A stretch of 64,000 nucleotides of DNA from Thetidibacter halocola (GCF_018224955.1 NZ_JAGTUU010000003.1:1-64000), one strand, 5' to 3'. Shown: positions 9,212 to 21,391, counted from the first letter of the stretch. Numbers and translations: made by a program. The notes: generated from the letters alone by a model not told the origin.

Positions 9212-10240
9212 TCAGGCCGTGACCGTCTCTGTCCGGCCGCTTTCCGCGGCCCGCATCACCGCGTCGATGACCGCCATCGCCGCCAGCCCGTCGCGGCCGG
9301 TGACAAGCGGGACCTCTGCCCCGGTGATGACGCGCCCGAATTGGTCCGCCTGCCGCACCAGCGGGTCGCCATGCTCGACCGGGAAACGCGTGGCCGACAG
9401 CGGGTTCCACCAGCCGGGCACGCCCTCGTGCCGCCACAGCGTGAGATCGGGCAGCGACAGCGCCGCCTCGGTCCCCGCGATGCGGTAGCAGGAGCCGGGG
9501 CTGGCGGGATAGGCGGGGTTCTCGCGCGCGGTCAGTTCCCAGCTCCAGGGGCCGACCGCCGTGTCGGACAGGCTGACCGTGCCCAGCGCGCCCGAGGCGA
9601 AGCGCAGGGAGATGGCCGCTGTGTCCTCGTTGGCGAAACCGCGAATGGCGTCGGAGGCCAGGCATTGCACCGCCTCGATCGGGCCACACAGATGCGCCAG
9701 CAGATCGACGTCGTGGATCAGGTTGACAAGGATCGGCCCGGCGCCCTTTTCCCGCCGCCACTGAAGGTCGAAGTAATCCTCCGGCTTGCGCAGGATGGCC
9801 GCGCCCTGCACGGCCGCGATGCGTCCAAGCGCGCCCTCGTCGATCAGCGCCTTGGCCTTGGCGATGAGCGGGTTGTGGCGGCGATGATGGCCGACGGCCA
9901 GCGCGACGCTCGCCGCCTCGGACGCCTCGACCAATGCCCGCGCGTCGGCCAGGGTGTCGGCCAGCGGCTTTTCCACCAGCACCGGCAGGCCCGCCGCGAT
10001 GCAAGCCAGCCCGCCGCCCTTGTGCAGCCGGTTTGGCGTGGCGAGGATCACGCCATCCGCCACACCTGCCGCAAGCATCGCGTCCAGCGTCTGGAAATGC
10101 GGCACATCAGGCGCGGTGTCCTGCGCCGCCGGGTCTGGATCGACCACCGCCGCCAGCGTCACGCCCTCGGCCAGGCGCAGCGCCGAGATGTGGCGCCGCC
10201 CGATCAGGCCAGCGCCGACGACGGCGATCCGCGCACTCAT
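9212..10240 (-). CDS. Gfo/Idh/MocA family NAD(P)-dependent oxidoreductase
   Basis: Cytosolic dehydrogenase of 342 residues. The N-terminal Rossmann fold has [12 protein letters not shown] at residues 6-17 and the family signature VEKPLAD near 90; a C-terminal alpha/beta domain follows. Members oxidise sugars, inositols or cyclic polyols such as quinate and shikimate. The ATG overlaps the stop of aroQ (ATGA at 10237-10240), showing tight coupling with a 3-dehydroquinate dehydratase. That makes quinate, shikimate or a related cyclitol acid an attractive but unproven substrate. Confidence 0.85.
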   Translation of the reverse strand: MSARIAVVGAGLIGRRHISALRLAEGVTLAAVVDPDPAAQDTAPDVPHFQTLDAMLAAGVADGVILATPNRLHKGGGLACIAAGLPVLVEKPLADTLADARALVEASEAASVALAVGHHRRHNPLIAKAKALIDEGALGRIAAVQGAAILRKPEDYFDLQWRREKGAGPILVNLIHDVDLLAHLCGPIEAVQCLASDAIRGFANEDTAAISLRFASGALGTVSLSDTAVGPWSWELTARENPAYPASPGSCYRIAGTEAALSLPDLTLWRHEGVPGWWNPLSATRFPVEHGDPLVRQADQFGRVITGAEVPLVTGRDGLAAMAVIDAVMRAAESGRTETVTA

Positions 10241-10668
10241 GCGGTCAGCTGCACCACGCGCCGCACGCCGGCCACATAGCCCTCGATCCCCAGCCCCGCG
10301 ATCACGCCATCGGCGCGTTTTGAGACGTAGGAATGGTGGCGGAACGCCTCGCGCTTGTGGACCTGGCTGATATGCACCTCGATCACCGGCCCCTCGAACG
10401 TATTGAGCGCATCGAGGATCGCGACCGAGGTATGCGTGTAGGCTGCGGGGTTAATGACGATGCCGCAGGCTGCCTCGCGCGCCTCGTGGATCCAGTCGAT
10501 GATCTGGCCCTCGTGGTTCGATTGCAACAGGCGGATCGTGTGGCTGTCGGGGCAGGCTGCGGCGCAGAGGCGTTCCACATCCTCCAGCGTCTCGTGCCCG
10601 TAGATCTCGGGCTGGCGCTTGCCCAGCAGGTTCAGGTTGGGGCCGTTCAGCACATAGATCGTCTTCAT
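10237..10668 (-). CDS. aroQ: type II 3-dehydroquinate dehydratase
   Basis: Interconverts 3-dehydroquinate and 3-dehydroshikimate. The 143-residue protein is full length: NGPNLNLLG at 8-16, the catalytic tyrosine in EIYG at residue 23, NPAAYTHTS at 73-81 and [11 protein letters not shown] with the active-site histidine near 99. The usual EVHISN asparagine is Gln here (residue 102). The start at 10666-10668 is the natural one; a long upstream extension of the frame is non-coding. Type II enzymes serve aromatic biosynthesis or quinate catabolism; its place at the head of a catabolic-looking operon argues for the second. Confidence 0.9.
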   Translation of the reverse strand: MKTIYVLNGPNLNLLGKRQPEIYGHETLEDVERLCAAACPDSHTIRLLQSNHEGQIIDWIHEAREAACGIVINPAAYTHTSVAILDALNTFEGPVIEVHISQVHKREAFRHHSYVSKRADGVIAGLGIEGYVAGVRRVVQLTA

Positions 10669-10800
10669 GGTTGGGCCTCGCGTCGGAATTTGCGACACCA
10701 TACGGCGGTGCCGCGCGAAGGGAAGGGAAAAGGCGCGGGCGGTCTTTCCCCTGTCACGCTGGTGCGCCATGCTGGGGAAAGGCGTTTGGCGGAGGGTGTC

Positions 10801-12495
10801 ATGGCGGATTTGGAACAGCGCATCGCGCAAGGGCGCGGGGACGAGCCGGCGGATATCGTGCTGCGCGGCGGCCGCATCTTCGACCTGATAACCGGCGAGA
10901 TGCTGGAGGGCGACGTGGCGATCTGCGGCGACATGATCGTGGGGATCATGGACGCCTACGAGGGGCGGCGGGTGATCGACGTCTCGGGGCTGATCCTGCT
11001 GCCGGGCTTTATCGACACGCATCTGCACATCGAATCCTCCTGCATCACGCCGTTTGAGTTCGACCGCTGCGTCGCGCCGCGCGGCATCACGACCGCCATC
11101 TGTGACCCGCACGAGATCGCCAACGTGGTGGGGGTCGAGGGCATCCGTTATTTCCAGAAGGCCAGCGAACACACGCTGATGGATATCCGCGTGCAGCTGT
11201 CCTCCTGTGTGCCGTCCACGCATATGGAGACGGCGGGGGCCGAGTTGCTGGCCGAGGACCTGGCGAAGTTGCGCGACCATCCCTCGGGCATCGGCATGGC
11301 GGAATTCATGAATTATCCCGGTGTGATACATCGCGATCCTCAGGCGATGGACAAGCTGCGCCTGTTCGAGGGCGGGCATGTGGACGGGCATTGCCCGCTG
11401 CTGTCGGGCAAGGATCTGAACGCTTACGTCGCCGCCGGCATCCGGACCGAACACGAGGCGACCTCTGCTGCCGAGGCGCTGGAGAAGCTGCGCAAGGGGA
11501 TGCGCGTGCTGATCCGCGAGGGGTCCGTCTCGAAGGACATGCACGCGCTGCAACCTTTGCTGACCGAGCGCACGGCGCCCTACATGTGCCTGTGCACCGA
11601 CGACCGGAACCCGCTGGACATCGCGGAACACGGGCATCTTGACTACATGATCCGCACGCTGATCGCGTTGGGCACGCCGCCGCTGGCCGCCTATCGCGCG
11701 GCGACGCTATCGGCGGCGGAGGCGTTCGGGTTGAAGGACCGGGGCATGATCGCGCCGGGCAAGCGGGCGGATATCGTGGCGCTCGACAGCCTCGAGGGTT
11801 GCCACGCGCGGCTGGTGATCGCGGGGGGCGTCGTGGTCGACGACGCGGCCTTTGTTGCGCGTGGGTGGGTGGAGCCGGTGGGGCGCCATTCCGTCAAGGC
11901 GCCCAAGGTCACGGCGCAGGATTTCCGCACGACCGGCAACAAGACCGAGACCGACGTGATCGGCATCCGGCAGGGGCAGATCCTGACCGACCACCTGCAC
12001 GAGGACATCCCGATCGAGGATGGCGACAAGCGGCCCGACCCGGCCCGCGACCTGTCGCGCATTGCGGTTGTGGAGCGGCACGGCAAGAACGGCAACATCG
12101 CCTGCGGGTTCGTGCGGGGGTTCGGGTTGCAGGCCGGGGCCATCGCCTCGACCGTCTGCCATGACCATCACAACATCGCCTGCGTCGGCGTCGACTATGC
12201 CGACATGGCGCTGGCGGCGAACCGGCTGGGCGAGATCGAGGGCGGGTTCGTCGTCACCCGTGACGGGCAGGTTTTGGCGGAACTGGCGCTGCCGGTTGCC
12301 GGATTGATGAGCCTCGGAACCTTCGAGGAGGTGCGCGACCGGCTGGTCGACCTGCGCAAGGCGGCGCAGTCGCTGGGCGTCACGCTGGAAGAGCCGTTCC
12401 TGCAACTGGCCTTCCTTGCCCTGCCGGTGATCCCCGCGCTCAAGATCACCGACCGGGGCATGGTGGACGTGACCCGCTTCGAATTGATCGCCTGA
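10801..12495 (+). CDS. ade: adenine deaminase
   Basis: Hydrolyses adenine to hypoxanthine and ammonia in the cytosol. The 564-residue protein has the composite amidohydrolase fold: metal ligands in DTHLHIESS near residue 73, [18 protein letters not shown], and a C-terminal adenine-deaminase domain with [20 protein letters not shown] precedes the ATG at 10801. It is divergent from aroQ. With mtnP, apt and purB it gives the window a concentration of adenine metabolism; apt and this enzyme compete for the same base. Confidence 0.94.
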   Translation: MADLEQRIAQGRGDEPADIVLRGGRIFDLITGEMLEGDVAICGDMIVGIMDAYEGRRVIDVSGLILLPGFIDTHLHIESSCITPFEFDRCVAPRGITTAICDPHEIANVVGVEGIRYFQKASEHTLMDIRVQLSSCVPSTHMETAGAELLAEDLAKLRDHPSGIGMAEFMNYPGVIHRDPQAMDKLRLFEGGHVDGHCPLLSGKDLNAYVAAGIRTEHEATSAAEALEKLRKGMRVLIREGSVSKDMHALQPLLTERTAPYMCLCTDDRNPLDIAEHGHLDYMIRTLIALGTPPLAAYRAATLSAAEAFGLKDRGMIAPGKRADIVALDSLEGCHARLVIAGGVVVDDAAFVARGWVEPVGRHSVKAPKVTAQDFRTTGNKTETDVIGIRQGQILTDHLHEDIPIEDGDKRPDPARDLSRIAVVERHGKNGNIACGFVRGFGLQAGAIASTVCHDHHNIACVGVDYADMALAANRLGEIEGGFVVTRDGQVLAELALPVAGLMSLGTFEEVRDRLVDLRKAAQSLGVTLEEPFLQLAFLALPVIPALKITDRGMVDVTRFELIA

Positions 12496-12567
12496 GAGCC
12501 CGCGTCATATTGCACCCGGTGGATATTTGAGGTGTAACCATGCGCGGGTTTGGGTAAGGGGAGGCCC

Positions 12568-13296
12568 ATGTCGATCTGGGAATATGCCAATCCGGTCAAG
12601 TTCATCCGGACCACGGACAAGCTCTTGCCGTGGCTGAGCGTCGCCGCCGTGGTCAGCCTCGTCGGCGGGCTGGTCTGGGGCTTCTTCTTTACCCCCGAGG
12701 ATTTCCGCCAGGGCTCGACCGTCAAGATCATCTACCTGCACGTGCCGTCCGCTCTGATGGCGATCAACGCCTGGCTGATGATGCTGGTCGCCTCGCTGAT
12801 CTGGATCGTGCGCCGCCACCATGTCAGCGCGCTGGCCGCCCGCGCCGCCGCCCCGGTGGGCGCGGTGATGACGGTGATCGCGCTGGCCACCGGGGCGATC
12901 TGGGGTCAGCCGATGTGGGGCACCTGGTGGGCCTGGGATCCGCGTCTGACCTCGTTCCTGATCCTGTTCCTGTTCTATCTCGGCTACATGGCGCTCTGGT
13001 CCGCCATCGAGAATGACGACACGGCGGCAGACCTGACCTCGATCCTCTGCCTGGTCGGATCGGTCTTTGCGGTGCTGTCGCGCTATGCCGTGAACTTCTG
13101 GAACCAGGGGCTGCACCAGGGCGCGTCGCTGTCGATGGACAAGGAAGAGAACGTGGCCGACATCTTCTGGTATCCGCTGCTGGTCTGCATCGCGGGCTTT
13201 GTGTTGCTGTTCATCGCGCTGGTCTTCCTGCGGACGCAGACGGAAATCCGGGCGCGCCGGGCGCGGGCGCTGATCGCGCGGGAGCGGATGGCATGA
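12568..13296 (+). CDS. ccmC: haem exporter/chaperone subunit CcmC
   Basis: Inner-membrane protein of 242 residues with about six membrane segments. It holds the tryptophan-rich WWD motif (WGQPMWGTWWAWDPRLTS, about residues 111-128) that handles haem for loading onto CcmE. AAGGGGAGG lies before the ATG at 12568; a TTG six codons earlier is unlikely. It overlaps ccmD by four bases. The ccmA and ccmB genes that usually precede it are absent: adenine deaminase lies 72 bases upstream instead. Confidence 0.96.
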   Translation: MSIWEYANPVKFIRTTDKLLPWLSVAAVVSLVGGLVWGFFFTPEDFRQGSTVKIIYLHVPSALMAINAWLMMLVASLIWIVRRHHVSALAARAAAPVGAVMTVIALATGAIWGQPMWGTWWAWDPRLTSFLILFLFYLGYMALWSAIENDDTAADLTSILCLVGSVFAVLSRYAVNFWNQGLHQGASLSMDKEENVADIFWYPLLVCIAGFVLLFIALVFLRTQTEIRARRARALIARERMA

Positions 13297-13448
13297 TGCC
13301 CGACCTTGGAAAATACGCGGTCTACGTGCTGTCGTCCTATGCCGTCTCCATCGCGCTGATCGTGGCGCTGGTGGCCCTCAGCGTGGCGCGCGCGCGCAAG
13401 GTCAAGCGCGACCTGGACCGGATCGAGGAGCGCGTGAAGAATGGCTAA
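13293..13448 (+). CDS. ccmD: haem exporter protein CcmD
   Basis: A 51-residue single-span membrane protein: MMPDLGKYAVYVLSSY, a hydrophobic segment of about 20 residues, then a basic, charged tail ending RIEERVKNG. This size, topology and place between ccmC and ccmG are diagnostic of CcmD, which helps release holo-CcmE from the CcmABC complex. The start overlaps the ccmC stop (ATGA) and the stop lies inside the start of ccmG (8-base overlap). A second ATG directly follows the first. Confidence 0.92.
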   Translation: MMPDLGKYAVYVLSSYAVSIALIVALVALSVARARKVKRDLDRIEERVKNG

Positions 13449-13980
13449 GATCTCGCCGCTGATGGTCCTGCCGCCACTGATGTTCGCGGCCTTCGCGGCA
13501 CTGGCCTTTTTCGGGATGCATCGCGAGGGCGCCGACCGGCTGGAATCGAAATTCGAGGGCAAGCCAGCACCGGCCATGACCGACGTGGCGCTGCCCGGAT
13601 ACGATCCGATCACGCGCGAGATGCTGACCTCGGGCGAGGTGACGCTGGTCAATTTCTGGGCCAGCTGGTGCCCGCCCTGCCGCGCCGAACATCCGAAGCT
13701 GCTGGAGATGGCAGACCAGGGCATCCGCATCGTCGGCGTGAACTTCAAGGACCAGGAAGGCAACGCCCGCAGCTACCTGGCCGATGACGGCAACCCGTTC
13801 CTGGCCGTGGCCTTCGACCCCGCCGGTCGCACGGCCATCGACTGGGGCGTGACCGGCCCGCCCGAGACCTTCATCGTCGGCGGCGACGGAACCGTCCTGT
13901 TCAAGTTCGTCGGGCCTCTGGTGGGGTCAGACTATGAACAACGCTTCGTTCCGGCGCTGGAACAGGCGCTGGCCGACTGA
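13441..13980 (+). CDS. ccmG: thiol:disulfide oxidoreductase CcmG/DsbE
   Basis: Periplasmic, membrane-anchored thioredoxin-fold protein of 179 residues. A membrane anchor spans residues 8-26, and the redox motif WASWCPPCRAEHP lies at about 73-85; GPPETFIVGGDG carries the cis-proline region. It keeps apocytochrome CXXCH cysteines reduced for haem ligation. It overlaps ccmD and ends the ccm run. Confidence 0.95.
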   Translation: MAKISPLMVLPPLMFAAFAALAFFGMHREGADRLESKFEGKPAPAMTDVALPGYDPITREMLTSGEVTLVNFWASWCPPCRAEHPKLLEMADQGIRIVGVNFKDQEGNARSYLADDGNPFLAVAFDPAGRTAIDWGVTGPPETFIVGGDGTVLFKFVGPLVGSDYEQRFVPALEQALAD

Positions 13981-14047
13981 ACGATCAAAATTTACGCGAC
14001 TCGGGAAATGAGGCGTAGGATGTCCGTGTTTGTGCGCGGAGGACATC

Positions 14048-14887
14048 ATGCGACACCTGACCATTTCCATTGTTCTTTCAACCCTGTGTGCCGGCTCGCT
14101 GGCGGCGGACCCGTCCGTGGAGCGGGGCAGATACCTTGTCGAGGGACCTGCGGGTTGCGGCAATTGCCACTCGCCCTTCGGGCCCGAGGGGTTCGACATG
14201 ACCCGCAACCTGGCGGGGCGCCTGGTCGAGGAAAACCCGGCCTTCAAGGCCATCGCACCGAATATCACCTCGGGCGGTCGGGTTGCAGGGTGGAGCGACG
14301 CGGACCTGATCCGTGCGATCCGCGAGGGCATCCGCCCGGATGGCAGCGTGATCGGCCCGCCCATGCCTTTCCTCATGTATCGCGGCCTGTCGGATGACGA
14401 CGTCGGAAGCATCGCGCTGTATTTGCGCACCATCCCTGCGGTCGAAAACGATCCCGGCACCAGCGTCTACAACATCCCGTTGCCGCCCGCCTGGGGCCCG
14501 CCGGTCGAACGCGTCGCCCACCCGGTCGAGGGGGTCACGGTGGAATACGGCGCCTACCTTGCCGGGCCGGTGGCGCATTGCATGGAATGCCACACCCCGA
14601 TGAACGAGGCCGGGCCGATGTTCGAGACGCATCTGGGCGCCGGCGGGTTCGAGTTCCACGGGCCGTGGGGCACCTCGGTCGCGGCCAACCTGACGCCGCA
14701 CGAGGACGGGATCGCGGGATATAGCGACGACCAGCTGCGGGCCATGATCACCGAGGGCAGACATGCCGATGGCAGCCCGATGCTGCCGCCAATGCCCTTC
14801 GGCTATTTCGCGCAGATGAAGCCTGACGACGTCAGCGCCATCATCCTCTACCTGCGCAGCCTCGCCCCGCTGCCCGACGCGGACTGA
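14048..14887 (+). CDS. dihaem cytochrome c
   Basis: Periplasmic protein of 279 residues with a signal peptide (cleaved after AGSLA-ADP) and two haem motifs, CGNCHS near residue 38 and CMECHT near 183, in two similar halves. Both halves carry GPPMPF or LPPMPF, likely supplying axial methionines. The layout resembles cytochrome subunits of membrane-linked dehydrogenases (alcohol or aldehyde type), but no such dehydrogenase is next to it. GGAGGACATC precedes the ATG. It lies 67 bases after ccmG, whose product matures it, and ends at a strong hairpin. Confidence 0.85.
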   Translation: MRHLTISIVLSTLCAGSLAADPSVERGRYLVEGPAGCGNCHSPFGPEGFDMTRNLAGRLVEENPAFKAIAPNITSGGRVAGWSDADLIRAIREGIRPDGSVIGPPMPFLMYRGLSDDDVGSIALYLRTIPAVENDPGTSVYNIPLPPAWGPPVERVAHPVEGVTVEYGAYLAGPVAHCMECHTPMNEAGPMFETHLGAGGFEFHGPWGTSVAANLTPHEDGIAGYSDDQLRAMITEGRHADGSPMLPPMPFGYFAQMKPDDVSAIILYLRSLAPLPDAD

Positions 14888-14904
14888 GGCCGGTCGGAAA
14901 CGAA

Positions 14905-14930
14905 AAAGGCGGGCCGATTGGCCCGCCTTT
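14905..14930. terminator. bidirectional terminator between cytochrome c and acnA
   Basis: Eleven-base arms (14905-14915 and 14920-14930) with loop GATT, ending in T on the plus strand and followed by an A-run side that gives five T on the minus strand. It lies between convergent genes, 18 bases after the cytochrome stop and 21 after the acnA stop, so it can serve both. Confidence 0.85.
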
Positions 14931-14951
14931 CGCGTGTCATGGGATGGCGGG

Positions 14952-17726
<2,775 letters not shown>

Positions 17727-17815
17727 GCTTGCCTCCCTGAGTTCGGATTGCGGGATGTCTTGCGCGCTATCTGCCCCAAGGTCCGCCACCGATCAAGGGG
17801 GGTGCGACGATTTTT

Positions 17816-17828
17816 GTATACCATTGCA
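17816..17828. promoter_or_regulatory. GTATACC(A/G)TTGCA motif upstream of acnA
   Basis: A GTATAC palindrome within TTGTATACCATTGCA, 90 bases before the acnA start and 115 before the DUF1223 gene. The 13-mer recurs with one change at 23627-23639. Such centres are common in GntR-family operators and also match an extended -10 box on the minus strand, so either a promoter or an operator is possible. Confidence 0.3.
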
Positions 17829-17942
17829 CACTAAGTCGGCAGGATTGTCGCGCGTCACGACCTCTCGCAAAACATTGATTGTTCATTTCAACGTGCCAAG
17901 CATAGGAAAAAGACCTGCACGAAACGGGGAATCGAGCACGAC

Positions 17943-18641
17943 ATGCACAGGGCGATCATCTTTGCGGCCGCGATCTGGACGGCCATGTCGGGCGCATTGG
18001 CCGCAGACGACCGCCCCGTGGTGGTCGAGCTTTTCACCTCGCAGGGCTGTTCCTCCTGCCCGCCGGCCGATGCGCTGCTGGCCGAACTGGCCGGGGTCGA
18101 GGACGTGATTCCGCTGGCCTACCACGTCGACTATTGGGACTATATCGGCTGGAAGGATGTGTTCGCCCGGCCCGAGAACACCCATCGGCAAAAGGCCTAT
18201 GCCCGCGCCGGCAACTGGCGCATCTACACGCCGCAGATGGTGATCGGCGGCAGGGATGACGTGGTGGGCTCGCGCTCGATGAAGGTGGCGGACCTGATCC
18301 GCCGCCATGCCGACCTGCCGGCGGTCGTTGACCTGGACATCTCGCGCAGCGGCGACAGGCTGACGATCCGTGCGCGTCCCATCGATCCCGCCGGGGTCGC
18401 GCCGTCGGACGTGATGCTGGTGCGCTATGCCGAGGGCAAGACCGTGCCGATCGCCACCGGCGAGAATGCCGGGCGGAACCTGTCCTACACGCATATCGTG
18501 ACGGAGTGGAGCAACGCGGGCACCTGGGACGGACGCACCCCGTTCGAGGCGGTGCTGCCGCTGACGGGCGGGGACGCGGTTGTCGTCTTGCTCCAGGAAC
18601 GCCGTTACGGCCCCATCCTTGCGGCGGCGCGCTTGCGCTGA
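17943..18641 (+). CDS. DUF1223 family secreted thioredoxin-like protein
   Basis: Protein of 232 residues with a signal peptide (cleaved near GALAA-DDR, residue 21). Right after it comes the DUF1223 hallmark VVELFTSQGCSSCPPAD, with a CSSC thioredoxin-like motif at about residues 36-39, then YHVDYWDYIGWKD. Likely a periplasmic thiol-redox protein; no substrate is known. It is divergent from acnA and converges on the acyltransferase-like gene with a 37-base overlap of the 3' ends. Confidence 0.85.
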   Translation: MHRAIIFAAAIWTAMSGALAADDRPVVVELFTSQGCSSCPPADALLAELAGVEDVIPLAYHVDYWDYIGWKDVFARPENTHRQKAYARAGNWRIYTPQMVIGGRDDVVGSRSMKVADLIRRHADLPAVVDLDISRSGDRLTIRARPIDPAGVAPSDVMLVRYAEGKTVPIATGENAGRNLSYTHIVTEWSNAGTWDGRTPFEAVLPLTGGDAVVVLLQERRYGPILAAARLR

Positions 18642-19537
18642 CGGGCGGGCTTCCAGCGGCGGTGGGTCCACATCCACTGGCCGGGATCGGCCTTTATCCG
18701 CGCCTCCAGCCTTTGCGTGACCTCGCGCATCATGTCGATCGGCTCGCCATGCGGGACCGGTTCCTCGATCACGGTGTCAAAGCCAAAGCGGTCGGCGCGG
18801 CGGATGCCGAAATAGGGGATCAGTAGCGCGCCGGTCTTGATCGCGATTTCCGCCGGTGACAGGGCTGTGGGCGCGGGCTTGCCGAGAAAGTCGATGGCGG
18901 GCCCCGAGCTTTCGAACACGTCGAAGGCCATGGCGGCGATGCCGCCGTCGCGGATGTGGCGCAGCAGGTCCATCGTGCCGCGCCGTCCCTGGACGAAGAC
19001 GGGGTCGCCCACGTCGCGGTAGTTCTGGATGTAGCGCGCATTGGAATAGGGGTTGGACAGCGGCCGCAGCAGGCCCGCCACCTGGAACCCTCGGGCGATC
19101 AGGGCGCTGCGGGCGCAGACCGGGCTGCCGTAATGGCCGGAGATCAGCAGCACGGGGCGGGCTTCGGCGGCGGCGGATTCGAGCGCGGGCAGGCCGGGGC
19201 CCGTGACCGGATAGGCCGCGCCGCGGCGCTTCATTTCCTGCGGGTCGTAATTCTCGATTATCGCGCGGCCAAGGTTGTCGATCGCGGCAGTGGCGATGCG
19301 GCGCTTTTCCGCGGGCGGGGTGCCGGGCCAGACATGATCGAGATTCGCCTCGACCCGGTCGTACCAGCCCAGCGGCGGCGCGATGACCCGGCGCACGATC
19401 CAGCCGACCAGGTCCATGCGCGGCCGGACAGGCAATAGCTGCACCGCGCCGATGAGGCCGCGCAGCGCAAGGTCGCTCAGCCAGTCGCCCCAGCCGCCGC
19501 GGTCGTCTTCCTTGGATTGCGCGTTCTTCTTGCTCAA
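18605..19537 (-). CDS. LpxL/HtrB-like lysophospholipid or lipid A acyltransferase
   Basis: Protein of 310 residues matching the lipid A late-acyltransferase family, which transfers acyl chains at the inner membrane. Conserved features include LLISGHYGS (His135) and the C-terminal PGQWMWTHRRWK. The catalytic pair is normally H-X4-D/E, but here position 140 is valine (HYGSPV), so the acidic partner is missing. The start appears to be TTG (19535-19537) with GAGG upstream; no early ATG exists. It may be a divergent paralogue with altered or lost activity. It converges on DUF1223. Confidence 0.75.
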   Translation of the reverse strand: MSKKNAQSKEDDRGGWGDWLSDLALRGLIGAVQLLPVRPRMDLVGWIVRRVIAPPLGWYDRVEANLDHVWPGTPPAEKRRIATAAIDNLGRAIIENYDPQEMKRRGAAYPVTGPGLPALESAAAEARPVLLISGHYGSPVCARSALIARGFQVAGLLRPLSNPYSNARYIQNYRDVGDPVFVQGRRGTMDLLRHIRDGGIAAMAFDVFESSGPAIDFLGKPAPTALSPAEIAIKTGALLIPYFGIRRADRFGFDTVIEEPVPHGEPIDMMREVTQRLEARIKADPGQWMWTHRRWKPARQRKRAAARMGP

Positions 19538-19616
19538 GGCCGGGCCTCGCCGTTCCGTCGGGCCGTTCTAGGCGAGGTGCCTTTGGCGGGCAAGTCCCGC
19601 AGGGTCCGGCGCGGGG

Positions 19617-20678
19617 TCAGTCCTGCTCGTCCTCCTCTTCCTTGCGGAACTCGATCTCGCCGCCGTTGACCAGTTCGCGGATCGTGTTGACGATCTGCGT
19701 CATGGCCTTTTCGGCGAGCTTCTGCTTGACCGCGCCCTTGGCGTCGGCCTCTTCCCGCAGGTTGTCTGCCATGCGGCGCGACATGTTCCCGAGGATGAAG
19801 TCCACCGCCTTGCGGTCCTCGTCGCTGGTGGCGCCGGCGATGGCTGTGGCCAGCACGTCCGGCGGCACGTCGCGGGTGATCTTGGGCACGTCCGTGGCCT
19901 TCAGACGCTGCGGGATGTTGGCGAAGGTGAAGATCGACTTGCGCACCGCCTCGGCAAAGGCCGCGTCCTCCTGTTCCAGCGAGGCGAGCAGTTCGTCGCG
20001 CGTCGTTGATGTGCTATAGTTGAGGATCGCGCCCAGACGTTCGGGGGGCTGCGCCTTGAAGGCCTGCGGCGGCACGGCATCCAACTGCGCGGCCAGCGAC
20101 AGGCCGATGCGGTCGACCGCGTCGGGGGTCACGCCTGCAGTCATCGATACTGCATAGGAAATGCGCCGCGCCCGGTCGCCGGGCAGTTTCGCCAGCACCT
20201 CGGCCGCCTTGGCCACGTCGATCTTGGACATCATCACCGCCGCGATCTGGACGGATTCGCTTTCGACCATCTCGACCAGCCGTCCCACCGTCAGCGCGTT
20301 GATCCGGCTCCAGGGGTCGCCGGTCTGGCGCACGCCGGCCTCTTTGCGCAGGCGCATCGCGGTGCGGGCGCTGATCTTGCCGTCAAGCGCGTCCAGCGCG
20401 CCTGCCATGTCGCCGGGAAAGGACAGGCCGACGCGTTCAAGCTCGTCGGTGAATTCCTGCAGGACGGTGTTCAGCGTCTCGCGGTCGATGTAGCGCATGT
20501 TGCCCAGCAGCAGGGTCAGTTCCGCCTGCTGTTCCTCGGGCAGCGAGGACAGCGGCACATCCGCCCCCTCGTTCAGCAGGAACTGCACGATGATCGCGGC
20601 CTTCGCCTTGCGCGACAGGCCGCCGGGGCCGCGCCCCGGCACGGGCAGGGCAGGGGCAAAGGCGGTGAGGTTGGTCAT
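19617..20678 (-). CDS. fliG: FliG-like flagellar motor switch protein
   Basis: Protein of 353 residues aligning with FliG along its length. The N-terminal domain begins KAAIIVQFLLNEGADV; a middle domain spans about 125-190; the C-terminal torque domain has LGNMSRRMADNLREE near 300. The EHPQ motif of the middle domain reads ESVQ here (ESESVQIAAVMM), and the tail is very acidic (RKEEEDEQD). No other flagellar gene is nearby. It is either the flagellar switch protein of this organism in a stand-alone location, as is common for fliG in Rhodobacterales, or a paralogue. Confidence 0.8.
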   Translation of the reverse strand: MTNLTAFAPALPVPGRGPGGLSRKAKAAIIVQFLLNEGADVPLSSLPEEQQAELTLLLGNMRYIDRETLNTVLQEFTDELERVGLSFPGDMAGALDALDGKISARTAMRLRKEAGVRQTGDPWSRINALTVGRLVEMVESESVQIAAVMMSKIDVAKAAEVLAKLPGDRARRISYAVSMTAGVTPDAVDRIGLSLAAQLDAVPPQAFKAQPPERLGAILNYSTSTTRDELLASLEQEDAAFAEAVRKSIFTFANIPQRLKATDVPKITRDVPPDVLATAIAGATSDEDRKAVDFILGNMSRRMADNLREEADAKGAVKQKLAEKAMTQIVNTIRELVNGGEIEFRKEEEDEQD

Positions 20679-20801
20679 GGCGCGGGCTCCGTCAGGCGCG
20701 GCGGACTCTGCCGCCTTGGTAAACGGATAGCGCCGGGCTGGTTTCGGTTCGGTTAAGCCCGTGGCGGTCGGGCGGCGGAATTCGCGCCGCCCGACCGGTC
20801 G

Positions 20802-21326
20802 TCAGTAGGAATAGCCGCGCCCGCGGTCCAGCGTCAGCCGCAGCGAGACCTCGGCCCAGGTGCCGCGCCCGCCGCGCACGCGGATCTGCGTCAGCTCGGC
20901 GCGCGCCTCGTCCACGCGGCCGGTCTCGACCCAGCCCTGTGCGCGATAGCTGCGCGCCAGGTGGTTGTCGGGGTTCTGCACCAGCGCGGCGTCATACCAG
21001 CGCGCCGCGTCGTCCATCCGGCCCGCCTTGCGGGCGACAAAGCCGCGATAGGTCAGCACCATGTCGGCCTGCGGATCGGCCATCGCGTCGAGAATCGCCG
21101 AGGCGACATCCAGCTGGCCGTCATAGGCATAGGCGCGGATCGCACGCATCCGCTCGTCATCGTCCAGCCGCGCATCCTTGGGAGTGACGCAGCTTTGGCT
21201 CTGGGTGTCCCAGACCTTGCCATCGGTGCATTGCGGCGGCTGCGGGGCCGAGGTGCTGTCCGATCCGGCGGCAAGCGCCATCACGGGCAGAAATGCGGCG
21301 ACAAGCGCCGTCTTGAAAAGGGTCAT
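20802..21326 (-). CDS. secreted TPR-like protein with a small cysteine motif
   Basis: Protein of 174 residues with a signal peptide (cleaved after ALAAG near residue 20). A short module follows, C-TDGKVWDTQSQS-C (about residues 32-46), then helical repeats resembling tetratricopeptides (YDGQLDVASAILDAM; RGFVARKAGRMDDAARWYDAAL). AGGAGATGG precedes the ATG at 21324-21326. The cysteine module is repeated in the neighbouring 50-residue secreted protein. Probably periplasmic; function unknown. Confidence 0.7.
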   Translation of the reverse strand: MTLFKTALVAAFLPVMALAAGSDSTSAPQPPQCTDGKVWDTQSQSCVTPKDARLDDDERMRAIRAYAYDGQLDVASAILDAMADPQADMVLTYRGFVARKAGRMDDAARWYDAALVQNPDNHLARSYRAQGWVETGRVDEARAELTQIRVRGGRGTWAEVSLRLTLDRGRGYSY

Positions 21327-21391
21327 GGGCCATCTCCTGTTCAGCGATGCGCGACCAGATAGCGCCGCGCGCCGGGCCGGAAAGCGGCCCC

